Source: Brachionus manjavacas (Eukaryota > Rotifera > Eurotatoria > Ploima > Brachionidae). Taken from it: DNA of 64,000 bases. The translations under genes and the position numbers were made by a program. Of this stretch, positions 1 through 11,539 are shown piece by piece. The notes under the pieces were generated by a model, which saw only the letters and a list, made by a program, of their open reading frames with translations, was not told where the DNA came from and made no database searches. Numbering within the stretch: position 1 is the stretch's first letter; each line of letters opens with the position of its first letter. Where the stretch lies: assembly GCA_019054805.1 (NCBI GenBank), contig JAHQIY010000002.1, forward strand, positions 1,302,001 through 1,366,000, given 5' to 3'.

Positions 1-704
1 AAAGATTTGTTTGGCTTGAAAATTTCCAAACGTGCCATTAAAAATTTGAGTCCAGCTGAAATTAGAGATCTAGTTGAGGTGTTTCAGACATTTGACCGCG
101 ATTCAAAAGGGTAAAACTTTTTAAAATATAGCTTCTGATTATAAATCAAAGACAAAAAGGCATTTGAGTGCACAAGAACTTTTTCTATCTTTAAAAGTTT
201 TGGGCTTCAGCATTTCGGAGCCCATTTGTGAAGAATATATCCTGTCCGAAACTGAAGGATCATCTATTAAGTTAATAAAAATTAGCTAAACAAACAAATA
301 GTTTTTTTTCAAGTTTTTTTATTTCAAAGAGGTCTAAATGTAAATCAATTTCTCGATTTAATAATAGACAAACAGGGCACATCTAAAGACAATTATGATG
401 AAATCATGAACGGCTTTCGATTGTTCGATTACGGTGAGTAGTTTTTATGTAATTTTTTGGTTTTTTCTTAAATAAAATTTTAGATAATTCGGGGTATATA
501 ACTGTAGAAAATTTGCGAAGAGCATGTGCTGATGCAGATTGTAATTTAACAGAGACTGAGCTAAGAGAGATGATTCAAGAAGTAGTTGAGTTTTTTGTTT
601 TTTATTTTTTTAAAATAAATTATAAGGCTGATCAAAATGGAGATGGTTTGATAGATCAAAGTGAATTTATGTCGATTATATTAAAAACAAATTTGTATAA
701 CTAA
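1..704 (+). CDS. Centrin-like EF-hand protein, 3' part (partial at window edge)
   Basis: Five exons are visible: 1-110, 160-270, 330-433, 484-581 and 627-704, with introns of 45-59 nt. The product begins inside the protein and carries four EF-hand regions. The first loop (DRDSKGHLSAQE) and the fourth (DQNGDGLIDQSE) look able to bind calcium. The second is eroded around ETEGSS, and the third (DYDNSGYITVEN) has Asn where the last acidic ligand is normal. The C-terminus (FMSIILKTNLYN) matches the centrin tail of the MKKTSLY type and argues for centrin rather than calmodulin. Centrins act at basal bodies and centrioles and, in some cases, in nuclear export and DNA repair. The 5' end lies outside the window. 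The gene is convergent with GK5, about 400 bp away. It could be a centrin-like paralog rather than canonical CETN1/2. Confidence 0.85.
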
Positions 705-1100
705 AATGCCAGATTCATTCCGTTTTGATATTTTGTAGTAAAAAGATGATTTTTTTTTAATTTAAATAAAATTTCGAAAAATTATTTATTAAATAAAGTA
801 GAAAAAACAATTAGTTATAAAATCCAAAATTATTTCGTTTTTATTGAAAGTTTTAGAAGTCTCGGGGGTTTGAATTTAAGAGCAATTTAGAAAAATGCTC
901 TCGCTCAAATAGATTAATAAATTTTCAAAATGTAATCCTTAGTTAATTGCAAATTAACTTTAAGCATAATTTTTTAAAATAAAAAACCCAGATATGAAAA
1001 CAATCTTTTGTATTATTCTTTTGTTAAAACATTAAATATTAGATGATTTATTTTATTCTTTTCTGTAAAACAATTGTAAAAAAAATTTATTTAAAAAACA
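705..1100. other. Convergent intergenic spacer
   Basis: AT-rich spacer between the stop codons of the centrin-like gene and GK5. It contains several AATAAA-like motifs usable as polyadenylation signals on either strand. No gene or repeat is recognised in it. Confidence 0.6.
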
Positions 1101-3163
1101 TCAATCATACCAGTCGTTAAATCTTTTCAATGCTTTTTTCCAATTTTTCAAATCGTTCTCATAGCCAGATTTTTTAAAAATTTCGTCTTGGTTCGGATAA
1201 AATTTTTCTTCTACTTTGCGCAATTTCTTCAAATCATCTACATTATCAAACATGTTTGCACTCAATCCAGCCAGGAATGCAGCACCATAGACCGATGACG
1301 CATTGCTAAAGTTACTTTTTTCGATCGGAAAATTTAAAATATTTGCCAAGAGTTGATTAAAATTTTTGCTTTTTGTAACACCCCCACAAACTCTAGATTA
1401 ACATAGAAAATAAAATTGATTTTGGTATTTAAAAATTCTACCTTATTGCTTGGAGATTGATGCTATTTCTTACTAAGTCATCTCGAATTCCATCCATTTT
1501 AATCCGAATCAAAATTGCCAGGGATTCTATCACAGATTTGAGCATTTGATCCTTTGTGGTGTTTGATTTTACTCCAATAAATCCAGAACCAGTGGTATTT
1601 TTTTCCACTCCAGGCACTTCCAGCAGACTAGGTATATAGCATACTCCACCAGTGTCACAAGTTTGTTCCAAAATAGGGTCTATTTCGTCATGACTATTGA
1701 ACAGACCTTTAAAAAAAATTAAATTTTGAAGAACCATCTTTGGTTAGTACCGATTGACTTAGCCCAATCAACACTTTGACCTGCAGAGGACACAAAGCAG
1801 TGGAGGATGTAAATGATTTCATCTTTGTATTTGTATTCGACAAGTGGAAAATTTCCATGATTAGATGAAATTGGTTTTTTTCCAACAACAACACTGATAA
1901 AAGAGCCTGTTCCTATAGTAATGACACATTCACCGGGACTGAAGCAGCATTCGGCTATCGCTGATGCTTGAGCATCGGCTATCTAAGAATTTAAAACTAA
2001 AAAACACCTATATATACATTTTTACTCTTACGATTGCTCTTAATGGAACGTCATAGTTCAAGTTAAAAAGCGTTTTATCGATTGTGCCAAAATCATCGCT
2101 TAGGATTTAATTTTATTTATTTTTTTTAAATTTTAGTTGTCTTTTACCAAGTATTCTTTATTTCTGGCAGAATTTTGGAAGGTATTCGAAATAAAAAAGT
2201 CAAAACCGAACTCCAATTTTGCTAAATGAAGTTCTAATTTTTAAATTTAAAAATTGTCAAATAAAATAGCTAATAAATACCTCGTAGATATCATAAAATC
2301 CGCAAGCTGATACACAACTCAGATCAGTAACAAAAAGTCTCTCTTTGCTCAATCTCCACACCAGCCAAGTTTCGATGGTTCCATAAGATATTTGGCCGAA
2401 TTCCTGCTCCTCCAGTTTTGACTCTAGTATTTCCAATTGATACATCAATTTGGAAGAAACCTTTAATTCAAATTTTTAAAATAATACTTTCAATTTTTTT
2501 TTAAATTACATGTGTACTATCGACCCTGTATTTGGAAATTAAATTTAAATGATGATTACCACTTAATTTGGAGCCTAGACCGGCAAGACCGGTTGCGGAA
2601 TTTAATAAAGGACTTCGATTCCACTTTTTGGTAAGTTTTGAAGCTCTTTTATCTGACCACAGAATAAAATTAGTATATCGTTTACCCGTAATACTGAATA
2701 AAAATGAAATTTAATTTCTAAAATTTAAACTCAAAAAGTACCGATTCCATAGAACAAAGCTATTACGTTGTGTCGAGATTCCCAAACATCTTATCAGTTT
2801 GATGTCTAAACAATCTTTTCAGAATTAATTTTAAAATATTGAAAAATTAATTTTTTTAAAAATCTACTTCCTGAATTAGTTATCTCACAAATTCCTCTTT
2901 TTATTGTGTTTAACAAGTTATCTGGATCGATTTCAAAATGATCATCTAATGGTTGTATAATTTCAAGCTTAAATATTAAAAAATAAAATAAAAATATGGG
3001 TCAAAAATTTTCTGAATAATTTTTTTTTTTTAATGAATAAACAAATTTTTACATTAAAACTGACAGATTTAATGACGTGTAGTTCATTGTTGAAAAGCGT
3101 GCATTTTAAATTAGTAGTACCCACGTCGATTGCCAATATTCCATCTGTGTCTATGGTACTCAT
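1101..3163 (-). CDS. GK5: Glycerol kinase 5-type FGGY carbohydrate kinase
   Basis: A multi-exon gene read right to left. Exon 1 starts with MSTIDTDGILAIDVGTTNLK, the FGGY N-terminal phosphate-binding motif (DVGTTN). An internal exon near 2257-2440 reads YGTIETWLVWRLSKE followed by a TDLS segment, the GK5 counterpart of FGTIDTWLLYKL. Another near 1736-1980 has IGTGSFISV (adenosine-binding region, normally MGTGTF). The exon at 1437-1705 has GVCYIPSL. The last exon (1101-1392) has VCGGVTKS, then YGAAFLAGL and a WKKALKRFNDWYD tail like that of GK5. Members of this family phosphorylate glycerol or related polyols using ATP in the cytosol. The start is chosen for the FGGY motif and for an acceptor-like TTTTTAG two bases upstream of the ATG. 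The gene follows RWDD1 on the same strand after 293 bp. Confidence 0.88.
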
Positions 3164-3456
3164 TACTAAAAAAATATTTTATTTAACAATTTTTGTAAAT
3201 AAAAATTCAACGTTTTAAAATCTATAATTATTTTAAAATTATGATTTTCAAGCAATGCAATATAAACTTTAAGGTTTGGAAAATAATGAACAAAAAGTCT
3301 TGATTATAAATTTACCTTATTTTGAAAATGAAAAAATTTTGAATCAAGATTATTTTTATTTTTTGATTAAATTTTGAATAAAATATTTGGAAAAATAGTT
3401 TTTAAACGGGTCGAAATGTTCTAGTTTAAAGCCGGATTTTTATTCAAATAGTTTGA

Positions 3457-5334
3457 CTACTCTTCTTCTTCTTCTTCTTCTTCGTCATCGTCAGGGTGAT
3501 ATTCATCGTCTACATTGTCATCAAGATCCAAATCTTCCATGTCCTGAAACAAAGATTCGTCGACTTCAACATCTCCTTCTGTAAACTGTAAATCTGAAGT
3601 AAACAAGCTTTCATCTCTTTCGAAAAGCTGTTTTCCAGTCGTTTTTTTAGGCGTTTTGTCAACCACTTGTTTTTTAAGCTCCGACATTTCTTTATCAAAA
3701 GCTGCTTTCCATTTTAAAAATGTTTCAACAGTAACTTTGGTTCCTTCAAATTTTTTCTAGTCAAAAAAAATTATTTAAAATGAAAAAAATTTGCTAAAAA
3801 AAGTATACCAATTCTTCTTCTTCCCGAAGTCGTTCGAGACGCTCTATTTCATTTTTCTCAAATACTTTCCTATTCTCGTTATCCTGGTTTAGTTTTTCTA
3901 ACAAAGCACATACCAATGTATAAATCATTGGCATTCCAAGGTTCTCCATTGCTTGAACTTTTAGAAATTCGATTATTTCTGACTCGTCTGCTGTATTTTC
4001 TGACTCTTCTATTTTCACTTCTGGAGCCTCCTCAGGATACTGGGTGGTGAATTTGAAAACAATAACAATACGAGCTAAAAATCAATAAAAGTATTTAAAG
4101 TATTTAAAGTGAATCAAATAAAAAATAAATAAATATTACCCTCATTATCCGGGTTTTCATCATATTTTTCAGTCTTTAAAGTAAATTTTAATTTGTGCAA
4201 TGGGTCTGTTTCAAGGACTAAAAAATTTTAAATAAATTTTTCGCTTAATATTTTTTGAAATAAATTTTTGTTAATTATTTTGATGATTATTGAGTTTAAA
4301 AAGCACATTCTAAGTAAATGATTAAATTTTATTTAATTCTATTATCTTCTCATTCAACAAATAAATTCATTTTTAGTATGAATTTTTTTAATTCATTCTG
4401 AAATTTCATACAAAACTTTCTAATTTCTTGATAAACTTCTATGGTAATGATTTTTGTTGATGACTTTTGAAAATTTGATCAAGTTAAAACAGCTTTTGGT
4501 TCACCCATTGTATCAGACCAAAACTTTCCAACTTTAATGATTCAAATGAAAAAAAGTGTCATGATCCAACAGTTCAAGCTCATAAACAGCATCAACAAAG
4601 TGAGCTGGGAGAACCCCCAGGTCCATAGCAGCTCACTCTCCCAGTCTGGGCCGGCCAGAGGAAACAGAGGGCACCCGAGGAGACTGTCCGGTCAGGTCTC
4701 AACTAAATGTATGCAAAGGAATAATTCTTTTACGAATGCGGTTGTCAATGAGTGGAATTCCCTGCCCGCTGCGGTGACAGAGTCCGACTCTGTCAGTCAA
4801 TTCACGAAACCCTACGATGCCTTCATGACCGGTCACCAAGTTTTTACCTCGTAACAATTTTAATTTAACAAACAACTTCATTCTTAGTTTACTATAAATA
4901 ATGTCTATTGACTCTAAAAACTTATAAACATAAATAGAAACTAGAAGCACCAGGTTTTTTTTTTATATTTTTTAATTTAAAATTTCTTAAATTAATAACT
5001 AAAGATTTATATTAAAATTAATATTGATCTAATGTGTGGTAAATAAAAATTTAACTGCTAAATTTTGAAAAAGTGAGACCAAAATGGAGACATTTTTTTT
5101 AATTTCATGTGCGGAATCTTGAGCATGATTTTTGAATTCTAGCTAATACTACTCAATGATACTTGTCTTTAAAACAAAATTTTAATTTTTTTATTTATTT
5201 GGCTTGAATGAAAAAGTATTATTTAACACAGGACCATATATTGAGGTAATTTTATCAACATTATTACCTTCTATTTCGGGGAAAATTGACTCGAGAGCTT
5301 CGACTTCGGTACACTGATCTTCTCTATAACTCAT
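3457..5334 (-). CDS. RWDD1: RWD domain-containing protein 1 (DRG2/DFRP2-associated type)
   Basis: Four exons. Exon 1 (start 5334) encodes MSYREDQCTEVEALESIFPE, the opening of an RWD domain. After a first intron of about 1 kb come an exon near 4219-4142 (LETDPLHKLKFTLKTEKYDE) and one near 4073-3797 carrying the rest of the RWD fold and a charged helix, with AMENLGMPMIYTLV matching the family. The last exon (3758-3457) has GTKVTVETFLKWKAAFDKEM, GKQLFERDESL and VEVDESLFQDMEDL, all diagnostic of RWDD1, and ends in a run of Glu. RWDD1 binds and stabilises the GTPase DRG2 in vertebrates. The second in-frame Met (5334) is preferred over 5376 because it aligns with the RWD start and sits 14 nt after an acceptor-like AAATTTAG. 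Intron 1 is unusually long here and contains a LINE fragment. Confidence 0.93.
4540..4880 (+). mobile_element. 5'-truncated LINE, ORF2 C-terminal fragment
   Basis: A GC-rich patch inside RWDD1 intron 1, antisense to the host gene. It stays open for about 100 codons and ends with CMQRNNSFTNAVVNEWNSLP followed by a SVSQF segment, which matches the C-terminal tail of Jockey/CR1-like LINE reverse-transcriptase proteins (NxFxxRVVxxWNxLPxxVV...SVNxFK). The upstream part (MIQQFKLINSINKVSWENP) matches the linker that follows the RT domain in the same group. No EN or RT core is present, so this is a 5'-truncated copy. The base composition is close to coding DNA rather than to the intron, suggesting a fairly young insertion. 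A poly(A)-like tail is not clear. Confidence 0.75.
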
Positions 5335-5532
5335 TTTATGACAAACTCTAAATTTATCAACATACAAATTTAGCATTTTAATTTAATTTAATAAATTCAG
5401 ATATTTATTTCTGAATGAAAAATTGAATAAGAAATTTTATTTTGCATTAATTTATTTTTTTATATTGAAATATATTTGTGAATAATCTAGCTAGAAATTC
5501 GGTTTATTTCAGCAAGGTAAAATATTTACAGT

Positions 5533-6637
5533 CTATTTTTTTTCGTTTGAAGGCGTTTCCTTTGGTATATGTCTAGTGCGAACCAATTTCTTAGCGGCTG
5601 TAACAGTTTCTTGTTTATCAGTAATTTCAGATTCGAATTTTTTGATATCTTGAACTATCTCGCGGTGGTCGTCATCATGAATTGCTTCACGATAATTCTT
5701 CATCAAGTCCCATTTTTCATAAGTCTTAAAGTCACTTGAAGAATTCATGTACTCTTCATGTTGATAGCGCTTAATTTCTGGTAAGATTACGCCACGCAGT
5801 GCTTTCCTGTCCCAGGCATGTCTCCAAGGCTTATTCTTCAAAGGAACTTTGGTCATGTTTACCGGTACTTTCATTCCTGGTAAGAGCTTTACTGGTTCAA
5901 AATCGAACGGAATAGTAGAATATTCAGGGGGAGAATCTTGAAGGTATGATAAATTATCATCTAAACGTTTTTCAAGTTTTAGCACTTCAATTGATCTTAT
6001 TGTAGGGTTATAAAGATCGTACATGATCTCAACTCCTTGAAAAAGAATTTGGAAAATTTTAAATTATTTTAAAGAATTAAGAATTAAATATTTTTATTAT
6101 TTTAAATAGATTACCGAGTCCATCTATAACATTTCTTAGTGTAAAAGAATGTTTAAGACCATAATCATCTCGTCTGATGCAAATGCCAACGAATCGGTTA
6201 GATTTTCCTGGTGCATATGGGTCCGAGACAGTGACTGCCATGATGGAACCAACATAGAATTCAGGAATAGTAATTTGCTTTCGACGATTTGTCATGTCAA
6301 TTCTTTCCAATCTCTCCCTAATTTTATCACGGAAATAATAGACTGGATTCGGTAAAAAATCAGGATAAATATATCTTTTTTTTTTAATTTTTTTTTAATT
6401 TTTTATTGAATATAAAAAATTTATTAAATACTTGTAGTCGCGCTCAGCTTGAGAATATTCGGCCTGCTCGAGTTTAGGCCTATCATCGGGACTAACCGAG
6501 GGTCCCTTCGCAGCAGCGCCCAATTTAGAACGTCTTGCTTTTTCTAAGATTCGATCCGGTATAGTGTTTGTGTAGTTTCGGGCAATAATTGACTGAATAG
6601 CTTGAATTTTATTTAATTTTAAATTTATTTTTAACAT
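5533..6637 (-). CDS. MRPL19: Mitochondrial ribosomal protein bL19m
   Basis: Three exons. Exon 1 (from 6637) begins [20 protein letters not shown], a basic, amphipathic stretch suited to mitochondrial import. Exon 2 (about 6372-6113) carries [20 protein letters not shown] and ADPYA-type [20 protein letters not shown], the core bL19 fold. Exon 3 (to 5533) gives [20 protein letters not shown], then [20 protein letters not shown] and [13 protein letters not shown], all closely following animal MRPL19. bL19 sits in the large subunit of the mitochondrial ribosome. A charged C-terminal tail of about 50 residues extends the family end. RWDD1 begins 198 bp downstream on the same strand. Confidence 0.95.
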
Positions 6638-8060
6638 GATAAAAAAAACATTTTCAGCTCACTTTGTTTCAGTGAATTGGGCTGTCTTGCTAGTAAATAT
6701 GGTATTTTTTCATATAATTGAAACATTTTATTAATTTTATTCTTTAATTTAAAAACAAAAATTCAAATAAAACTTTGCTTATAATTTGGATCCATGTGTG
6801 AAGTTGCAATTTTTCATTTTATTTTCTAATCAAATATGAAGTTATTTTTGTATGAAGTGAAAAATTTTAGTGATTTTTGTCTTGTAAAAAAAACGTAATT
6901 TATTTGATTTTATCTAAAATTCCTCGAAAGATTTGAATTTTTTTATTAAAGAGGGTTTATTTATAAAATTAGTAAAAATTAAATAAAAAATAAAAATTTT
7001 ATTTTTCTTTCATTTTCTCTAGAAATTTTTTAGATCCTGATTCTCTTAAAAAGAATCTTAAAAGAAATTTAAAGCCACATTTTGTCTAGTCAAAAAAATC
7101 ATTTAGTTGAATGCTACCAATGTATTATAAGTTTAATGATACTTTTGATATATATTAGATTTTTATTTATTTTTAGAAATTTTTTTGAAAATTTTTCTAA
7201 AGATGTTTTAAAAATTTTTTAAATCAATTTTATTTATCAAGAAACATGGTAATTATTTAATGTGAAAACCTTGTGAGAACTTTTGAAAAGTATTTTATTT
7301 TCCTTATTAAGATCATATTTTTCAAACTTTTTTGAATAATTAAAATATAATTTTTGTTTGTCATTTGCTTATCATCTTTGGGGCGAATTTTAGGCTCTTA
7401 AAAACTTCTGGGGCAATTATTGATATTAAGCAAAATTTAAAATTTGAGTTTGAGAGTTTTTTTACCATGAAAATGTTTGATTTCAGTCAACCTAACTAGA
7501 TCGATAGCTTCTCTAAAGCCAAGGGTCCTTACAAAAAAAATCATAGCATCTGTCAACAAACAAACTGGTTATTTTTAATGGAGTGAATACCTGTGGTAAA
7601 GAGCTTAATAGGATTTCACTTCTTTATTCCAAAATAACCCATTTGACCGAATCACCCCTTTTGCCTGTGAATTTTGCCCAAATTTATAAAACTGTTTTTT
7701 AGAATTTATTTTTTTTTCAAATTTTTTTTATTATATTTTTTAATTAACAATTATTTGAAATACTGTTTTATTTAATTTTTTTAAACGATATTAGGATCCT
7801 ACTAAACCATTGAACCCCATTTATTTTACAAAGCAAAAATATAAGAAATAATAACTTAATGTGTGTGTTTAAAATAATTGCTACTTCTGAATGGTATCGA
7901 AATTTTTTCGCTTAAATTTAAAAAATTTACTATTTAATTTTATAATTATAAAGAAATTAAAAATACAAAATAAGATGTGATAAATTTTATTTTACATTTT
8001 TGATTAAATTAAACTTAAAAAAATAAAAATAATTACAAATTTTGATATTTTTTGTCCAGA
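6638..8060. other. Gene-free interval
   Basis: About 1.4 kb of low-complexity AT-rich sequence. A short patch of higher GC near 7480-7690 (around TAGATCGATAGCTTC and ACCCATTTGACCGAATCACC) does not give a convincing reading frame on either strand and may be an eroded repeat. No RNA gene is recognised. Confidence 0.5.
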
Positions 8061-8513
8061 CTAAGAATCTTTCGTTGGTTCATGATGAAAATTAAGCTGA
8101 GACTGAGCGATTTGAGAAATTTTTTCCTGAATTTGCTGAAGTAAATTTTCGGCACAATTAGTCACATATTCAAGGTGCCTTGCTGCAATTGCGTTCTCAA
8201 TTTCTAGTTCTCTCAATTGCTGGGCTTGAAGTTGTTCGTTAGACTCATTTTCATCAGGTAATGAATCAATCAGCTCATCGATTCGTTTAGCAGCCGAAGT
8301 AATCGACTTGGCATACTCTATCTTTATATCTTCAATAGATTTTTCATCTTGAAATTTTTCTTTTTCCTCTTCTTCGTATCCTCTGTTCAAACTTTCGGCG
8401 AAATTCTCAAATTTGCTCGGCTTGGCCCGCTGCTGCAAAATACCAGTTGCATCACAGAATAACGATGCCAACTTATTCACTTGATCCTGTAATTGAGTAA
8501 GTCGGTCCGACAC
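8061..8513 (-). CDS. MED21: Mediator complex subunit 21
   Basis: A single coding exon of 150 codons whose product opens [20 protein letters not shown], matching the MED21 N-terminus ([20 protein letters not shown]). It continues with [18 protein letters not shown], a helical central part and the terminal QSQL. MED21 is a small helical subunit of the Mediator middle module, pairing with MED7. The odd point is the start: the codon in the Met position reads GTG, and it directly follows TTATTCA, so a splice acceptor CAG lies across it (TTATTCAG|TG TCG GAC). No ATG in frame lies before it in this exon. Either the A of ATG comes from another exon or spliced leader, or initiation is at GTG. The gene lies 102 bp after the C18orf21-like gene. 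Confidence 0.93.
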   Translation of the reverse strand: [150 protein letters not shown]

Positions 8514-8615
8514 TGAATAAATTTTCTAATTAAAATGTTCAACCAATTTTTTATCTCAGGTTTTTAAACCTCAGTTTGATTTAGAAAAAAAAAAATTTTT
8601 TTATCAAAATTTTAT

Positions 8616-9338
8616 TCAAGACAATTTTTGTAGAAAATCAGCTAAGCTTCCAAACGAACTTGTCGTTTTGGCTTTAATTTTTTCCTGTTCCAACTCATTT
8701 TGCTTCAATTTTAGCTGAAGACTCTCAAATTTTTTCTTTATGGCACTGGATTGTCGCGCAGGTTTCCATTCTGCTTTGCTATTAAATCTTAAACAACTTT
8801 TATTAAGTTCATGATTGAATTTTTTTTCTTTCATCGCTTCAGTGGCCTTTAAACAATTTAAATCTTTTCTTTTTTCACTAAAAATTTTATTTTTAAATCT
8901 GCATCGTTTGCACTCGTAAATCAAGTCAATTCCTTTATTTAATGCTTTATTAATTAGTTTGTATTTATAAGAATTCAATCTTGGTTTGAAATCGAGCAGT
9001 TTTATCTTTCTATTCAATTTTGAATGCTTATGAATCAAATGATATTTAGGCTTGATATATACTGTACAATTATCTGGCCAATATGACAAACTACACCTTC
9101 CGCAGTAGCCTAGATTCCAATTTATGCTGTATGTTTTTTTCATATTTTTTTGCTCGACAACTTTTTCATTAAGTTTTATTTTACTTTTTTTGTACTCTTC
9201 TTGTTTTTGGGTCTCTTTTGAGTCTAATGAATTTTCCAAATAATCAAAGTAGAATTTCAATTTAGAATTAGAGCTGATTAGTCTTAAATTGGACAAATGT
9301 GATCTAGTAAGATCGGAAAAATTATCCGCACTGGTCAT
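8616..9338 (-). CDS. C18orf21/RMP24-like protein (RNase MRP/Rpr2-type zinc ribbon)
   Basis: A single exon of 240 codons starting MTSADNFSDLTRSHLSNLRL. Two CxxC pairs are seen: CGRCSLSYWPDNCTVYIKPK and, after a basic linker, IYECKRCRFKNKI. This spacing, the IKPK motif after the first pair, and a short C-terminal helix SFGSLADFLQKL preceded by a coiled segment (LQLKLKQNELEQEKIK) match the C18orf21 (UPF0711) family, which in human is linked to RNase MRP as RMP24 and is distantly related to Snm1/Rpr2. It is very Lys-rich, as expected of an RNA-binding protein. An upstream Met at 9434 in the same frame is rejected because the added 32 residues look like translated AT-rich spacer and an acceptor-like GTATTAG sits one base before the 9338 ATG. 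Confidence 0.7.
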   Translation of the reverse strand: MTSADNFSDLTRSHLSNLRLISSNSKLKFYFDYLENSLDSKETQKQEEYKKSKIKLNEKVVEQKNMKKTYSINWNLGYCGRCSLSYWPDNCTVYIKPKYHLIHKHSKLNRKIKLLDFKPRLNSYKYKLINKALNKGIDLIYECKRCRFKNKIFSEKRKDLNCLKATEAMKEKKFNHELNKSCLRFNSKAEWKPARQSSAIKKKFESLQLKLKQNELEQEKIKAKTTSSFGSLADFLQKLS

Positions 9339-9440
9339 TCTAATACAAAAAAAAAGTCTAAAAAATTTATTAAATAAATATTTGATAAAGATTTTTATGT
9401 CTTTATATAAAATAACAATTCTTGTTAGTATCAAATTTTT

Positions 9441-11395
9441 TTATTTTATCAAATTAAGAAATGGATAAATAATGACTGGTAAAATAAGGTTATCATTATC
9501 GTTGGTAAATAACTCCATATATCCGGACATAATTAAACTAAGAGTTATGAAAAAAAGGTTCCAGCTGTGGGTCAAGTCGACTAGACCAATTTTAAAAAGA
9601 ATTATGTAAAAAATTAATTGAGAAAAAATCATTGCTATGCTGCCTTCTACAGATTTGTTTGATCCTTAAAAAAAAAGTAAAAAAAAGACTATAAACCAAG
9701 CTTAGTTACTCGGAAATTTATGCCTTCCAAATTTTGATCCAATTATAGCTGCAAATGAGTCTCCGATTCCGACAGTTATAAAGCCACTCAACTCAGCAAT
9801 ATTGAATTCTATAAAGATTAAATTAATTCCTTTTTTATTTCAAAAATTTTAATTTACCTTTGAAATCTGAAAACCAAAATGGAAATGAAAGACCAATTAA
9901 TAAATAAATATGACTAAGAATAAGACTAGAATTTGTATCTTTTTCATCAAGAAAAATTTCCAAAAATTCTTGAACTAATGTCCCGATCGGTTCAATTTTA
10001 AAGTAGCGGATTGTCTAATTTTAATTTATTTTATTAACTTATTTTAATAATAAATCGAATTTACTTCAAGGAGCAAAAGTAGGATCAGCATTCCATACGT
10101 ACATAGAAGAAGTAGACTTCGATCGTTCATAAAGCCCAACAAAAATACAATCAGAATCAAAAGATGAAATATCTTTCTTATTTTTGTAAGCTTGTTATCT
10201 TGACAAGAAATAAATTAATTTTTTTTGTTAAATAAAATTACCTTTTAGAAAATTTTCGTCAGTTTTAACTTGAACTTTAATCATTAGAACAATTAGGGTC
10301 ATTAGTGAGAACAACGAGAGCCAGTAGCAAAAAATTAATATCTAGATTTTTTTGTTAAATAATTATAAAAAAATTATTCAAAAATTACTCTCTTTGGTCC
10401 AGAAAAAAACAAATATTCAAATAGCCATATATATGGATTTTTTTTGGTAAGATTTAAACAAATTGGAAAAAAGTATACTGCTTGCATTAGAATACATCCG
10501 AAAACAAACAAGAACAATGATCGCTTGCCAATTTTTCTTGTAAAAAATATTACCAATACCAGCCAAACCAGAGCATGCTTAATTCTATTTAGTTATTTGA
10601 TAGCAATTGACTCAGTTTAATATTTCTTACTTCAACAATTATTACTTCATCCTTTTCGGCTATCTATTTTAAAGAGTATTTTTTTTTTATTTATAATTTT
10701 AATCTTACTTTGCCCAAGTGGGTTATAAATGTGAATAGTCCGCATGACACTAATGATGATAATATAAGCAATTCGTTAAATGTAAACGTTTTTGGAAAGC
10801 GGAAAGGTATTTCTCTGAAAAATTTTATTCCCAATGTTCCACATAAGACTAAATTTGAACAGATTTGTGTATCTAATTTTATATTTTTAAATGAAAATAT
10901 TTTATTTTAATTCTAAAATTTACAATTTCTAACAAGGAAAAAAAATACAGATATGGCGGTGATTGAATAAATCCATCTCATAATTCTAAGATTTACGTAT
11001 CCGATTGAAATCAGGTTGTACGATGGATAAAAGAAAAGACAACATGTTAAGACCACAAATGTCACCAACAAAAACATCAATCCAAATTGTTTATCTCCTT
11101 TATTTAAAAAGTTTTTTCTTTTTTTTTTTCAAATTATTTTCAAATCACCTGTTGAAATGTATTTGGTTAAAAAACAAAGTAATAGACAGTTTATGCTCAA
11201 AAATGAAGTGGTAGAGGCGAAAAAAAGCATTAACCTTTGTAATACATTTATCGAGCCTAGATCTAATTGATTTTCTTTATTATTTGAATCAATTTCAAAT
11301 GAGCCACATTTTCTAAATAAAATTGTGAAAGCAAAAAAAATTTGAAACACGATTTACTTTAAATTATTGAACCAATCTTTCAAGTAGTAATTCAT
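9441..11395 (-). CDS. DOLK: Dolichol kinase
   Basis: A multi-exon membrane-protein gene. The first exon is short (MNYYLKDWFNNL, from 11395). Further exons encode hydrophobic helices (for example FLLVTFVVLTCCLFF near 11050). Diagnostic segments come late: IEPIGTLVQEFLEIFLDEKD and LILSHIYLLIGLSFPFWFSD (about 10016-9858), then VGIGDSFAAIIGSKFGRHKF (about 9770-9700), then NKSVEGSIAMIFSQ, and near the end MELFTNDNDNLILPV. The VGxGDxxAxxxGxxxGxxxxPG...K..EGs block is the CTP-binding signature of dolichol kinase. The enzyme makes dolichyl phosphate from dolichol and CTP in the ER membrane, for N-glycosylation, O-mannosylation and GPI anchors. Intermediate exon borders are only partly resolved. Both neighbours are close and on the same strand (144 bp and 102 bp). 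Confidence 0.9.
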
Positions 11396-11539
11396 CTGGA
11401 CACCGACATCTATTCGAGCTAAATTAAATTCTTGAACAAAAAATTCAACTTAATATTTAGTTTGATTAACAATTAAAATAGTTCGTATTTTATTACGAAG
11501 ACATTTTCGAAAAAGAAAAAATTATTTTTTTTCAAAATT

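Noticed and set aside
9339-9434. N-terminal extension of the C18orf21-like protein
   Set aside because: The added residues are translated AT-rich spacer with no family match, and an acceptor-like AG sits just before the downstream ATG.
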